Source: Diphasiastrum complanatum (Eukaryota > Streptophyta > Lycopodiopsida > Lycopodiales > Lycopodiaceae). Taken from it: a stretch of 64,000 bases of DNA. Shown here in pieces: positions 11,040 to 21,144 of the stretch (the stretch's first letter is position 1; every line of letters starts with the position of its first letter). A program made the position numbers and the translations under genes. The notes below the pieces were generated by a model. It had not been told where the DNA came from. It worked only from the letters and a program-made list of their open reading frames with translations, and made no database searches. The stretch spans positions 11,865,552-11,929,551 of the forward strand of contig CM055098.1 in assembly GCA_029204225.1 (NCBI GenBank), in the 5' to 3' direction.

Positions 11040-11290
11040 AACAGAAGAAACACATTTCTTTGGATACGCAAAAGATAAACCTGAATTACTTGAAAAACTT
11101 TCAGAAGTAAGAAAACAAAGAAATACCTTTTCACCTTTTCATTTCCGCACTAGCTGCTTCAATTGCATAGATGAAACAACTGGCGAAGCCAGCACACTTG
11201 CATTTCCAATCAACTTAACTTTCTGACCTCTATGAATGAACTCCAACCTAACATCTGTAGCACATAGTTCCTTGAGATAGGAGATATAGA

Positions 11291-11954
11291 TGATCCGATC
11301 CTACCACATCATCTTCTACACTTATCTTGTCCAAAGACCAAAGATGTGTTGTCTTGATGTTAAAGAGATGTTTCAACTCCAAGATGGTATATGTCACAGT
11401 CCTCATTCTAGTGGCTTGATGCAATTTCACATCACATTATCCTTCTCTAGATAGGCCCAACGACATAGGGAACCACAATCTCAAATTCCAAGCATGATAA
11501 AAAATTCCTACCAGGCCTAAGACCAGTGATGTCAACATCAGCTTCCACACTCTTTATCCACTAGTCTCATTGATCAGTGAACATATACATACATGCAGGT
11601 GTATACCTCAATCTATGACACTCTCTTCAACCACAATTATAAATATCCTAAGACCACTTCAAACAAATACACAAGGACAAGTTATAGAGCTATCACATGT
11701 ACAAACATGTTTCTACACATGTACTTCATTCATATTACTAGCCACACATACCCCTTATTTCCAAAAAAAATTTCATATTCTATGCATATGTAGTCAAACA
11801 ACTTGATGACTACTTATACTTAGTAGACGATATTCTAGAAGTTACAATTTTATACAATTATTTGTGCTTTTGAAGAAGCATCACGCTCCCCTTTTGGACA
11901 ACATATTTAATTAGCAGCCTTATTTACCGTTTTGGCACTTAAAAATGTCAATAA

Positions 11955-11999
<45 letters not shown>

Positions 12000-13624
12000 G
12001 TGCATGGTTTGGTCATAAATAAGTCACTTTGCGATTGCCATAAGATTTACCAGCAAGGAAAGATGTTGCTATTAATCAAAGGAAAATTGGATAATAAGAT
12101 TTGACAATTTGGATAAAATGGTCCAACATACTGCATGGAAAGCATAGAAAGTCAAAACAATAGATTAATACGACAAATGGTCAATGATATGCCTTAAGCT
12201 ACATGATTCATCTAAAGCGCTCTTTGATATGTCCAGATAGATACAGCCAACAGTGAATAATTTACTTCATAACTTTCCTTACCAGGAACTGACAATCTGG
12301 CAGCAATAAGCCTATCATCTACATACAAATTTATGAAGCTAACTTTAAGGAAGACAGGGAGGAAAAGAAACTCTCCTACTTTTTCACATTACATGACATG
12401 TTGGTATACTAATATAACAACCATGGTTAGCAATTTTTCTCGCAATTAAGCTACATGAAAAATTCCACATCCTTCTCATTACTTTTGATGTCCCAAATGT
12501 CATAGTATTCTCGTGAAACATGAAGTACAGATGCTAGCTCCGTGAATTGATATTGTTCTGATAGTTTCATAATATTTGAATAAAAGGATTGAGAGAGATG
12601 AAAACTCAAATATGTTTTGTGACTTAACAATCAGGACTGATTACTTCATACTCCTGGCGCTTCATTGATGCACTTTGAAAAGTTTGTAGCAACGTCTACT
12701 GTACTGGAACTCCATTCAATGGATCTACACCTTGGCTTAATGAGACAGAGAGATGAGAGGTATTGTAAAAAGCACCTCTAAAAACTGTTGCACCATGACA
12801 GAATTCAAACAAATTCATTCATATAAAATTGGGGTACTTGCCATACCTCAACCTTCTCCACTGTTCCCCTCAGAAGATCAACTTCAGCAACATTCTGCTC
12901 TTCTGACCGTGCTCTTGTGCAGTCTAGTTTTGAGACGTCTCATGACCAACAGGATCCTTGTCTGATTGGTGAACAGCATTTGGTAATAAATCCCCAAACA
13001 GTAAATCTAGCTATGGACAACAATACCCAACTTTGAGGATATTTTCGTTTCTTATCGGTTTTTGTAAGAGGATTCAACCGAAATTGTGCAGGCGAGGGAC
13101 TGTGTTACTTCCATTAAAACTAAATCATTACAACCTCAAAGATCTGTAAATGTACCTTTTTGAAAAGGCAAGCATATGAAAGAGGTGGCCTTTCAGAAGA
13201 AATTCTTCCCCTAAGTATAGTATAATTGTTCATTGTGAAACAATGTCATCAGAGAACGCTTAAACTTCATATTACCAGATCCAAACTAGAGTGTGCCCTA
13301 AAAAGCAGGTGAGCACAAATGGATTCCAGTACCATGATGCATGGTCAGATACAACCCTGTACACCATTCTCACCAACACCGCATCCAGATTGAAAAAGGT
13401 TTCATGTTTCATCCTAAATGCTTCTACAATGATCGAACCCCAAACCCTAAAAACGGGAAAAATGAACCGATCCAGAGACGATAAAAAATATATCAATGAC
13501 CTCTGGGTTGAAAAAAACAAATTCCTCTTTGAAGAAAACTGCAGCATGCAAAGAGCGATCAAAACACTGAAAATGTATGAATCAGGCAAATATATATGCA
13601 ATTGTGAGAGGAAAAGTTTCCCTA
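11291..13624. other. No recognisable gene apart from downstream flank of the STMP1-like gene
   Basis: Noncoding, AT-rich sequence. The part just below 13624 is likely the 3' untranslated region of the minus-strand gene. A (CT)n run lies at 11956-11994. The plus-strand open frame at 13291-13665 overlaps the real gene antisense and looks like chance. Confidence 0.4.
11956..11994. repeat. (CT)n microsatellite
   Basis: A nearly pure CT run of about 39 bp. Confidence 0.95.
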
Positions 13625-13912
13625 CTAGTCAGTGTCGTCATCAGCAGGAGGTTTTTTCTTGTTAGAAGGCTTGCGGTAGGCGTGCTCCATCTGCTTGGCC
13701 ATGGCTAAACCAGTGTTGATGAGGCCTTGGATATTGGGGACATTGTAATTCTGCGCTATATACACGCCAACCAGCGCGCCCATGCTAAAAGAAAAGCTGC
13801 TCCGGATCAACCCCATGAATCGACTCTTCTTTCCTTCACTGCTGCTGCTGCTGCTTCTTCCTCCTGCTTTTTTAGCATGGCCTCGTATGATCTTAATGGC
13901 AAGCAATGACAT
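13625..13912 (-). CDS. STMP1-like small membrane protein (95 aa)
   Basis: A single-exon frame of 95 residues with ATG at 13912 and TAG at 13625-13627. Residues 1-30 are basic and Ser-rich (a run of six Ser). Residues about 31-55 hold a hydrophobic segment, MGLIRSSFSFSMGALVGVYI, followed by AQNYNVPNI. The tail is charged (YRKPSNKKKPP, then DDD). The pattern 'hydrophobic segment, G-x-Y-x-AQNYxxPN' is the hallmark of the short transmembrane mitochondrial protein 1 family, whose animal members are about 47 residues and sit in the mitochondrial inner membrane, where a link to respiratory complexes is reported. The plant version may start at the internal Met (residue 33) rather than at residue 1, since the conserved part begins there. 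The frame is intact, unlike nearly everything around it. Location in mitochondria is inferred from the family. Confidence 0.75.
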   Translation of the reverse strand: MSLLAIKIIRGHAKKAGGRSSSSSSEGKKSRFMGLIRSSFSFSMGALVGVYIAQNYNVPNIQGLINTGLAMAKQMEHAYRKPSNKKKPPADDDTD

Positions 13913-14294
13913 ATAAGGCCCACCACCGTTGGATCATGTCAGGAACGTTCAAATTTTGTCACGTTTTCTCGATTACCCGTTGAAAATGCTCCAAGTGGCA
14001 TGTGTCACCCGGCAAAAATCCAAGTGTTTTGGATTAAAACATATCGTGTCATTAGGCCCCTAGGCACCCAAGGCTGGGCTTTAGAGCACAGCCATGCTTG
14101 CTTGAGGTTTGGCCTCGGCCCCTATTGTTGTTTCCTACATCTTGCAGTTTACGTTCTTCGAGGACTCAGAATTTTGGGACGGTGGAGAAGAACAAATTTG
14201 TGATTTTACGGGTGAAATTTGCAATTGTTCCAAATTCTTTTCACTTCATTCAGTTCTTTGGACCCATAGCCCATAGACTGCTTGTCACTATACC
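13913..14294. other. Upstream region of the STMP1-like gene
   Basis: The promoter and 5' untranslated region of the minus-strand gene should lie here. No clear TATA box was picked. A decayed gag-like frame starts divergently at 14295, so the intergenic space is about 380 bp. Confidence 0.35.
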
Positions 14295-15150
14295 ATGGAC
14301 ACTAATAATGAATATATGTCCGACTATGAAGATCAATGGGATGGAAATGATTATGAGTATGATAACCAAAGTGACTAGTATGATGATGATGGTGATGATT
14401 GTCAACAAGATGAGGAGGAATGTGATGATGGTGGTGATTGTCAATAGGATGATCAACAATGTGATGATACGGACGAGCATAAACAATATTCCGATGGAGA
14501 TTATGATTGTGAACTAGATGATCAAGAATATCAGCTTGGTGATGCAGACGAATATAATGATGGCCAATATGAAACCGAGTATAACATTGTTGATTATGAG
14601 GGTCATAATCACTCTGAATGGGAACATGAGAACCAATATGAGCCTACAGGTCAACCAAATGATATCCTTGAAAGTTGTGATTATGATGAAGAAGATCCAA
14701 CAGTTCACAACGTGTACAACAAAAGATTACATTGTCAAGAGACATAGTTGCATCCCAATCACTACATCGGTGATGATGGAGACTACAATGATGATAATGA
14801 AGCTGGTTTTGAACAATACGAAGTTGAAAAAGATACTTCTGAATACCGATCTTCTCTTTGTACAATGGCATTCAACCATATATCCACACAAATAGAAGAT
14901 GCTTTCTCTATGGCTCTCAAACCAATTGTTGGAAATATTGGATTACAGATAGGAGATAATGCTAGTTATGGGAGCATATTGACTATTCCTAGTTCCTGTT
15001 ACAATGGTGAGAGTAGTTCATCAGAGACCAATCAACGTCAACATATCAAAATTCAATGATATCCTGACAATGTTCCTTTTGGTAACATACCGACCTTTGA
15101 AGGAGAAATGAGTTTATTACATATTGATGACTGGTTAAAGATAATGTAGT
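14295..15150 (+). pseudogene. Acidic gag-like ORF of a retroelement, broken by amber codons
   Basis: From the ATG at 14295 one frame runs for about 255 codons to 15059 with only three stops, all TAG. It then meets TGA and shows IPTFEGEMSLLHIDDWL, which resembles the start of a retrotransposon gag domain ('ip.F.G..d...f.eWl'). The first 150 residues are very rich in Asp, Tyr, Glu and Gln (for example EYQLGDADEYNDGQYETEYN). Residues after about 180 are more ordinary. Acidic N-terminal tracts occur in some plant gypsy gag proteins. The rest of gag and all of pol are missing. Identification is moderate. Confidence 0.45.
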
Positions 15151-15255
15151 ATACGTAACAGATTAGTTCATTCCTATCTCGAGAGGTGTGTCACTGAGTA
15201 TAACGTCGCCTCTATGTTTCAAGAGGATCGACGGTGATATTAGCATAAAAGAAAA

Positions 15256-15296
<41 letters not shown>

Positions 15297-15825
15297 TACC
15301 ATAAAGCATCAACTTTTTGACTCTGTTTGCCTTTCAAAAATGAACTTATAAATACCTTGATGCAAAACGTCTTTTCATACTATGTATTATCATCATGAAC
15401 ATACAAGCCATATGGATTTTCATTAGCAATAGTTTTCCCTTTAGATGATATTGCCATAAAAAAAAATCCTTTACCATGTATGAGTCAAATATGCAAATAT
15501 AGTCATCAACATCCGGTCTCCCTATCATGCAGTAACCCTTATATACAAGTTGAAAGCACCTACAGTTCCATAACTATTTAACTGAGCAACCTAGGTTCAT
15601 ACTTTAGATACCATATCAAACTTTTAAGTAGTATCGATCATCATTATCGCATGCCAATTGGTCAAGAAAATGATGATTCCATAAACCAAAACAAGAAAAC
15701 ATACCTCTAAGTATCAAGGGAGTTAGCCCGCCTTAGAGAGTGCTCTAGTCCTCACTTCCACAAGTTGTATTGTGAGTGTAAAGGAAGAGAAAATATCTTT
15801 GTCCGCTTCTCTCAAACGTTGGGCT
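15151..15825. other. No recognisable gene
   Basis: Noncoding sequence holding an (AC)19 run at 15257-15294. Nothing else is identified. Confidence 0.4.
15257..15294. repeat. (CA)19 microsatellite
   Basis: A pure CA run of 38 bp. Confidence 0.95.
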
Positions 15826-16490
15826 ACACGGGGCTTCGGGCAGGGTCACAGAAGAGGGCTCCGGAACCTCACATCTTGCGAGAACGTGAGACTATGGCCC
15901 CGGTGAAATCTACCCCCCATGTTTTTTTTTTTTACATTTAAAAAATTGGCTGCCCGGGTGCCACGTGTCCAGGCAACCAATTTTTATCCCATAAGTGTTT
16001 CTGGCAGTTTTCCAAGAGGGCATATATAACCAAACTCCCACTAATACCTGCATGTCTGTGCCTGGGCGTGCCCGTGCCCCCGACGCCACCTGCGCCCTGC
16101 CCGACGCCCCAACCGATGCTCGGCGTTGTTGGCCTGGCACGGCATGTGAAAAATTGGCGCGCTCCAATTATTTACTGGCCATGCGCATGGGACACGAGTC
16201 AAGCAGTCGGGGGCATGGGGCAAACTGCAAGGCACGTGCGGCCCGTGCTTCGGGCAGGAAGAAGTGCGTGAACAGGGTCATGGTGGGAACCGCTCGCATC
16301 TTGCTAGCACGGGCCACACCGATGGCCGTTTGGCCCCGGTGAGCTCTCAGCCACACAAATTTAAAAAAAAAAAAAAATGGCTGCCTAGACGCCATGTGTC
16401 CAGGCAGCCAATTTCTATCCCATAAGCATTATCAGCATATTTTTAGGAGGGGATATATATAGAAACTCCCCTTGTTCTTACATGTGTGAA
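15826..16490. repeat. Tandem repeat, unit about 415-430 bp, GC-rich with TATA-like ends
   Basis: The block at about 15826-16060 and that at about 16242-16490 share 'cttcgggcagg', 'tggccccggtga', an A/T run, the pair 'ttggctgcc' and 'gtgtccaggca' forming an imperfect hairpin, 'tatcccataag' and a TATA-like 'catatataacc' or 'gatatatatag'. A more diverged partial third unit may lie at 17210-17540. The order of parts (hairpin, TATA, then GC-rich transcribed-like stretch) suggests tandem LTR-type promoters. No gag or pol can be tied to them. Confidence 0.55.
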
Positions 16491-17187
16491 GAATTGCCAA
16501 AAATTGGCAAATCTAGCTTGATCAAAAACCATGTAGAATAGTGTAAATTGTGTACACAAGTGGGTCCCACACATGTGAGGCCATGATGCCACGTGAGAAA
16601 CCCATCCTAATGTAGGTTAGGTCAAGTCAAGAGAGTTGGTCATGTCTATTTGGTGGTCATCCCTACTTTATAGGACCTACACCTAAGTTTAAGGTGAAAA
16701 TTTGACCAACTAGGTACCTACCAAGCATAACTTTAGGAAATAGACTAGGGTTTCATTTTAGGTCAAGGAGAGTGAGTTAACTTCCTTATTACATGCTGGA
16801 AATCCACCTAACTTCAAGAAGGAAGTCGAATTTGCTATGTATTCCCTCTCTCCATAGTGTGAAGATAAAATTTTTTTGGAGCTCATTGGCAATCTCAAGC
16901 TAGTTCACTATGTACATTGAGTTTTTGTGATCCAAATGAAACCAAATCAATTTCTACTTGTTTCTCAGGTTGAAGGCCGTACTACAGCCTGTAGTACACA
17001 CATGTGGGCTCGGATTTCAATGTTGATCAATGCTTTTGATTGTTAATGCTTGTTGTTTGTCAAACTGCCAATCTAGATCAACTTTTTTGTGTCTCGTTTT
17101 TTGATAGATTGTTAAGCACGCATCCAATCACTCTTGTGGATCTTTTGTAGATCCATTTATGGTCCTAAAGTATAGTACTTTCACAAC
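16491..17187. other. No recognisable gene
   Basis: AT-rich spacer between the GC-rich repeat blocks. No domain or repeat was found. Confidence 0.35.
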
Positions 17188-17620
17188 ATGTGTGTGTGTG
17201 TGTGTGCCTGGGCGCTAGGGTGCCCGGCGCCCTGTGCGGTTGCCCGGCGCCACCTGCCCTGTCCGGCACCGCCTGCCCCTTGCCAGTGCCTGCCCGGAGC
17301 CCTGCTGGCGGCTGTCCGATTCCACAGGCGCTGCTCGGCGCCCCAGCTCCACGCTGCCCGACGCCACCCACATGCGCCCAACGTTGGCGCCGCCCACGAA
17401 AATCAGGGGCACCCTGATTTTTTACGGGCAGCCAGCAGCTGACATGTGTCAGCTGCTGGAGGGCACCAGGGCCAAACCCCTCCCTCATGTGGGGCGTGCT
17501 CGTAAGCCCCAGCGATGGGAACGGCCTCGTATTCCCTACTGCCTGTTACTCGCGGGAGCTGCTCCATGCTCACTGCTCATTACTCACGACTGCTGCTCGC
17601 TGGGCTCGATGCTTTTGGTA
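17188..17620. repeat. (TG)n run followed by a GC-rich block with two hairpins
   Basis: A (TG)10 run at about 17188-17207 leads into about 170 bp of CG-rich sequence with recurring 'cccggcgcc' and 'gcctgccc' words. It resembles the GC-rich part of the 15.8-16.5 kb tandem units. Two strong inverted repeats follow: 17399-17421 (10-bp perfect arms, 3-bp loop) and 17432-17459 (13-bp perfect arms, 2-bp loop). Open frames through this block in several phases reflect base composition, not coding. Confidence 0.6.
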
Positions 17621-17717
17621 ATTAACTCAGATAGAGACAGGTACGGAGGGAGGGAGGGAGGATCGTGCATCGTTCAGAGGGAGGGTATCGCATTTGGGAT
17701 GCGACGGTTCATTGAAA

Positions 17718-18402
17718 ATGCAGTATTTCAGATCAGCGAAGAAAAGGAGAAGCAATCACAGGTCAGTAGGCAAAAGCTTTGTATGTATTGGACATTTTGA
17801 ACGATTTGTTGCTTCAAGAGTGGCACTAATATGGAGTTATAATGAACTTCAAAGAGCCTTCAGTGCCCATCCACCACTCTCCGGACAACGATTTTCAGCA
17901 GCTTTGGTAAGCCATTCTACTACATACATTGGTACTGTCTTTGATTTCTGGACTGTTTTTGGCATTAAACTGTATGCATTTTGCATAGATATATCAGCAA
18001 TCTACTGCCCTCTATTTGCTGGGAAAATTTTCAAATTATTGCTTGTTTGGTCAGCGTTGAGCTTTGGGATAGAATATGGCTTCATTTTTGCACAAAATAG
18101 TACTCAGCAATCTTATGCACCTATAGGAATGCGCTGCTCGTATGCATTAAAGATTGACTTTTCATACATGATTTACAGATTACCATTGAATGTATTTTTT
18201 TTTTCACAATCATTTGTCATCTGAATTTTGTTGTTTTTTAACTAAAACTTTAGTGTAATTCACACATCGTATCTGTGGCATTCATGTAATGGTTTGCTTT
18301 CAGTATAAGGAAAATAAAAAGAATCATGCTTCGGAAGATGAGGTGGTGAAGAGGAACAATCATTTTGATGTAAAGAGAACAAATCCAGATCGAATTGTGT
18401 GA
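17718..18402 (+). CDS. Possible small spliced gene, about 61 residues, three exons
   Basis: Predicted exons are 17718-17761, 17864-17906 and 18304-18402, with GT-AG introns (CAG/GTCAGT; CCTTCAG; TTTG/GTAAGC; GCTTTCAG) of 102 and 397 bp. Joined, the frame stays open to TGA at 18400-18402. The product is small and very basic near the start (RSAKKRRSNH) and ends in VKRTNPDRIV. The upstream frame is open back to 17622, so a longer start is possible. The first intron is a multiple of three and open, so it could be retained. I do not recognise the family. The gypsy element at 18504 begins 102 bp past the stop. It may be a truncated gene or chance. Confidence 0.3.
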
Positions 18403-18498
18403 GGTCAAAAAAAACTGTCGTAGAAGAAGACTGCAGAGTTTTTCCTGCTCTTGTTAGAGCTTAAATCGAAGATTGGGCAAGGTACATAGTTTCTTACC

Positions 18499-18503
18499 AC
18501 ATG
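18499..18503. repeat. Target-site duplication ACATG (left)
   Basis: Matches 22211-22215 at the other end of the element. Confidence 0.75.
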
Positions 18504-19141
18504 TTTAACAAGTAAAAAGGAGAAAGTCCTCCAAATCCAAGGTAGAGCCTCCAAATGTCCTCCAAACAACCTGCAAGCTCCAAGATGTTTCTCCAACTCC
18601 AAGCTAGGATGCCTCCACCTGCAACTAAGGATATGCAAGCTTCCAAGAATCTCTCCTCCACCAGACATCTTCCATAACTTATGACTCTTTAATTACTATT
18701 CTTGTGGAACTTGAAACTCAATGGACCCTTTAGGAGGGCGCCCTCCTACTAGGACCCATTGCCCAAGTTGTGCTTGTATACTTTGGTCCAAGACCAATAA
18801 AGTGATATGGTTCAAGGTTGAGGCCTAAGGTTTAGAAATATAGTCATCCAATGACTTTCTGAGACCTTTCTAGGTTCCATACCTCCATCCAAGGCATAGA
18901 CACCTACCTGCCCTTAAACAAGGACACTAGTACCTTTATCTAAGACACCTACCCTTAATCCTAAGGGTACCCCTTATCCAAGGGTCATATGACTCCATAC
19001 CTCTGACTAAGGTATAGTCACTTGTCTGTCCTTATCCAAGGGTACATACCCTTAATCCTAAGGGTACCTTGCAATGTAGCCCCCAACACTAAATGGACTA
19101 GTAGGGGTCTGAAGTACTGCTAGTTAAATAGGTATGTAACG
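18504..19141 (-). repeat. 3' LTR of the 18.5-22.2 kb element, internally deleted
   Basis: Aligns with 21145-22210 from both ends but lacks 428 bp in the middle. The break falls at 'ctctcctccacc', where the full copy continues with 'tgtgtccctag' and the short copy jumps to 'agacatcttcc'. The lost part contains the TATA box. Terminal bases read cgttac on the minus strand, mutated from tgttac. Confidence 0.85.
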
Positions 19142-20073
19142 TTCCTTCCCCCTAAACTTAAATTTTTTCTTGTAGGGAAAAATTTGGAAAATTTTTTTGG
19201 AGATCAGCCTCCTTTTCCCAGGTATCCTCCTCTTCTAATTTGTCCCTCCACCTGACTGAAAATTCCCGAAGCACTCTACTCCGTAGAGTCCTCTATCGGC
19301 TATTAACAATCTTGTTTATCACTTGGATAACCTTAAAAGGACCGCAATACCTAAGCGCCAATTTTGACACTTACCAGTTTTCAGGCCCCTAGAGTGACTA
19401 GGGACTCTCAGAAACACCCAATTGTTTGACCATGAATACCTTGTGCTTCCGAGATAGATCAGCACTTCTTATGCTATCTTTAGCCAACTGTAACATTTCT
19501 TGCATATCCACAAGGAAATCAGCTGCGGCTTGCACTCGTAGATTTTCCATGTCAACACTAATTGGTGATCGAGGTTGAAAACCATACATGAGTATGAAAG
19601 GGCTAAATCCGGTCGTTGAATGTTTTGCACTGTTATATGCAAATTCCACCAGTGGAAGGTATTGTTTCCAATCAAACTGCCGATGGCCCACATATGCTCA
19701 AAGCATATCTTTCATCGTCTGATTGGTCCTTTCCATTTGATTGTCTGATTCTGGATGATCTGTAGAACTCAACTTCCAACTTTTCAAATACTGCTTGCCA
19801 AAAATTCCCAGCGAATTTTGGGCCACGGTCATTGACAATATTGCAAGGCAGCCAGTATAGTCGAAAAAGCTACTCAACAAACAATTGAGCTAGTTCTGAA
19901 GCTTTAACAATAGTTTTCGTTAGAATAAATTGAGCAAACTTCATAAGTCTGTCAACAATGACCCAAACCAAATCGTGGCCCTTCCCTATACGTGGAAGCT
20001 TGACCACAAAGTCCATAGATATACTTTTCCACTTTCCAGTAGGAATATTGCCTAAGTTCATTATAGGCTTCAA
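19142..20073 (-). pseudogene. Gypsy integrase with chromodomain-like tail
   Basis: Leftward from 20073: GKWKSISMDFVVKLP (first catalytic Asp), VWVIVDRLMKFAQFI, then a frame break; SSTDHPESDNQMERTNQTMKDML (third catalytic acid region, normally 'HPqtdGQsErtNq'), QYLPLVEFAYNSAKHSTTGFSPF, RSPISVDMENL and the C-terminal barrel region (GPFKVIQVINKI). Last comes EFSVRWRDKLEEDTWE, which fits the chromodomain pattern 'ylVkWkg...eeaTWE'. Several stops and shifts make it non-functional. The chromodomain-like end points to the chromovirus branch. Confidence 0.75.
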
Positions 20074-20254
20074 ATTCTGTAGTGTTCTCCCTGGGTATAC
20101 TTATGGCATTTATGTTAAGTTCTTCATCATTGAGACAAATCATATAATCATGAAAACATAAATAAATTTTAATATCTGAATTCTTTATAATAGAATTAAG
20201 TTCATGTTTAGAATAAGGGTTAACATTTTCAGTGTCAACACTTAAACTAGCCAT
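20074..20254 (-). pseudogene. Unidentified N-terminal frame of the gypsy element
   Basis: An ATG at 20254 opens a polar frame of roughly 60 codons (starting MASLSVDTENVNPYSKHEL) that is joined directly to integrase sequence. Its place after a leader of about 880 bp suggests it is the start of the element's gag, fused to integrase by a large deletion. No domain is recognised. Confidence 0.35.
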
Positions 20255-21130
20255 GATCTTAATTAAAGAAAAGATAAAGATTTTTCAACAAAATCGATTT
20301 TCAATGACTTATTCTTATCAAAATGCCATTGTTGCCCGAGAACAAAATCCACATTTGCTAATGCAACAGCATGGAATTCTATTTCCTATATGTGCAATTC
20401 TAATTCAGGAACAACATAATCCATAAACATAGAATTCATTCATGATGCCATTGTCACACAGTGTTTTTTTCTCACTTTGTTTGTAAGCTCAATCCAAGCC
20501 TACTATTTGCAAGCTCAATCCAAGCTTAAGAGCACAACAATAACAAGCTACCTTTGCCTTAATCCAAAGCAAAAATGAAAACCAAATCTTTATGTATACT
20601 TCAATTACTAAATCCAAGTTAAGGTTTACATAAAGATCCCAATCCAACTCCATTTCTATTTGTCATTACAAAAGAAACCAAAATTTTCACATTTCTCACT
20701 ATTCTAGATCTCCAAATCCCATGAAACTAGTGTCTAGAAAAGGAAAATTAATGAAGCTTTATAAAAACGTCAAGTTTCAGATCTGATTTTCAGATTTACA
20801 GATCAAAACACATAGCTAGAATCAATCCTTTTGCAAAAAAAGAAGTTTGTGTATGTAGAGGAAGACTTCCTCTAACCATCCCACAAATCTTTTTTCAAAA
20901 CTTTTAAAAACCCAAAGCCCACTTTAAAACTTCTCTAACTTGATAAAAAATCAGCTCCTAAATAATTCTATAAGGATCACTACTCTTTTCTTAAGAAGAA
21001 TAGATTCATTGGGTACTCCAACTACAAGCTTCTTATAATTAGGAAAGCCAATAATCTTTCCAAAAAAAAAAATTAATTGGTGATCTTAATAGAACTTGAA
21101 GAAGTTTAGAAAGGTTACCACCCTTTGTCT
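20255..21130 (-). other. Untranslated leader of the gypsy element
   Basis: Noncoding, A-rich sequence between the primer site and the first ATG. No repeated hairpins of the kind seen in the 44.8-50.0 kb element were seen. Confidence 0.4.
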
Positions 21131-21143
21131 AGCTCTGATACCA
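21131..21143 (-). promoter_or_regulatory. Primer binding site, tRNA-iMet type
   Basis: The minus strand reads tggtatcagagct, one mismatch from the usual TGGTATCAGAGCC complement of initiator tRNA-Met. It is one base from the LTR end. Confidence 0.85.
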
Positions 21144-21144
21144 C

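Larger units (their letters stand above)
9468..11290 (-). mobile_element. Ty3/gypsy pol remnant (protease end, RT, start of RNase H)
   Basis: Reading leftward: a post-protease segment (VRLEFIHRGQKVKLIGN, about 11260-11200), then a (GA)n run, the RT lead-in (LNDFQDVFPSDLPSGLP, about 10975-10925) up to KPVSKP at about 10857. An unrelated block follows at about 10453-10856. RT then resumes with [18 protein letters not shown] and runs through [19 protein letters not shown] to the catalytic YLDD (in [12 protein letters not shown]), and on to GFYKRFI and the RNase H start VETDASD. The RT core is remarkably intact, but there is a frame break near 9903-9929 and the element stops shortly after the RNase H start. 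The sequence is of a plant gypsy type, perhaps a chromovirus. LTRs are not found. Confidence 0.85.

Noticed and set aside
13291-13665. 124-codon plus-strand frame near the STMP1-like gene
   Set aside because: It overlaps the real gene antisense and has no recognisable domain; it most likely crosses its 3' untranslated region.
17164-17488. Long overlapping open frames on both strands in the GC-rich block
   Set aside because: Several frames are open at once because the block is GC-rich and repetitive; no domain is visible.
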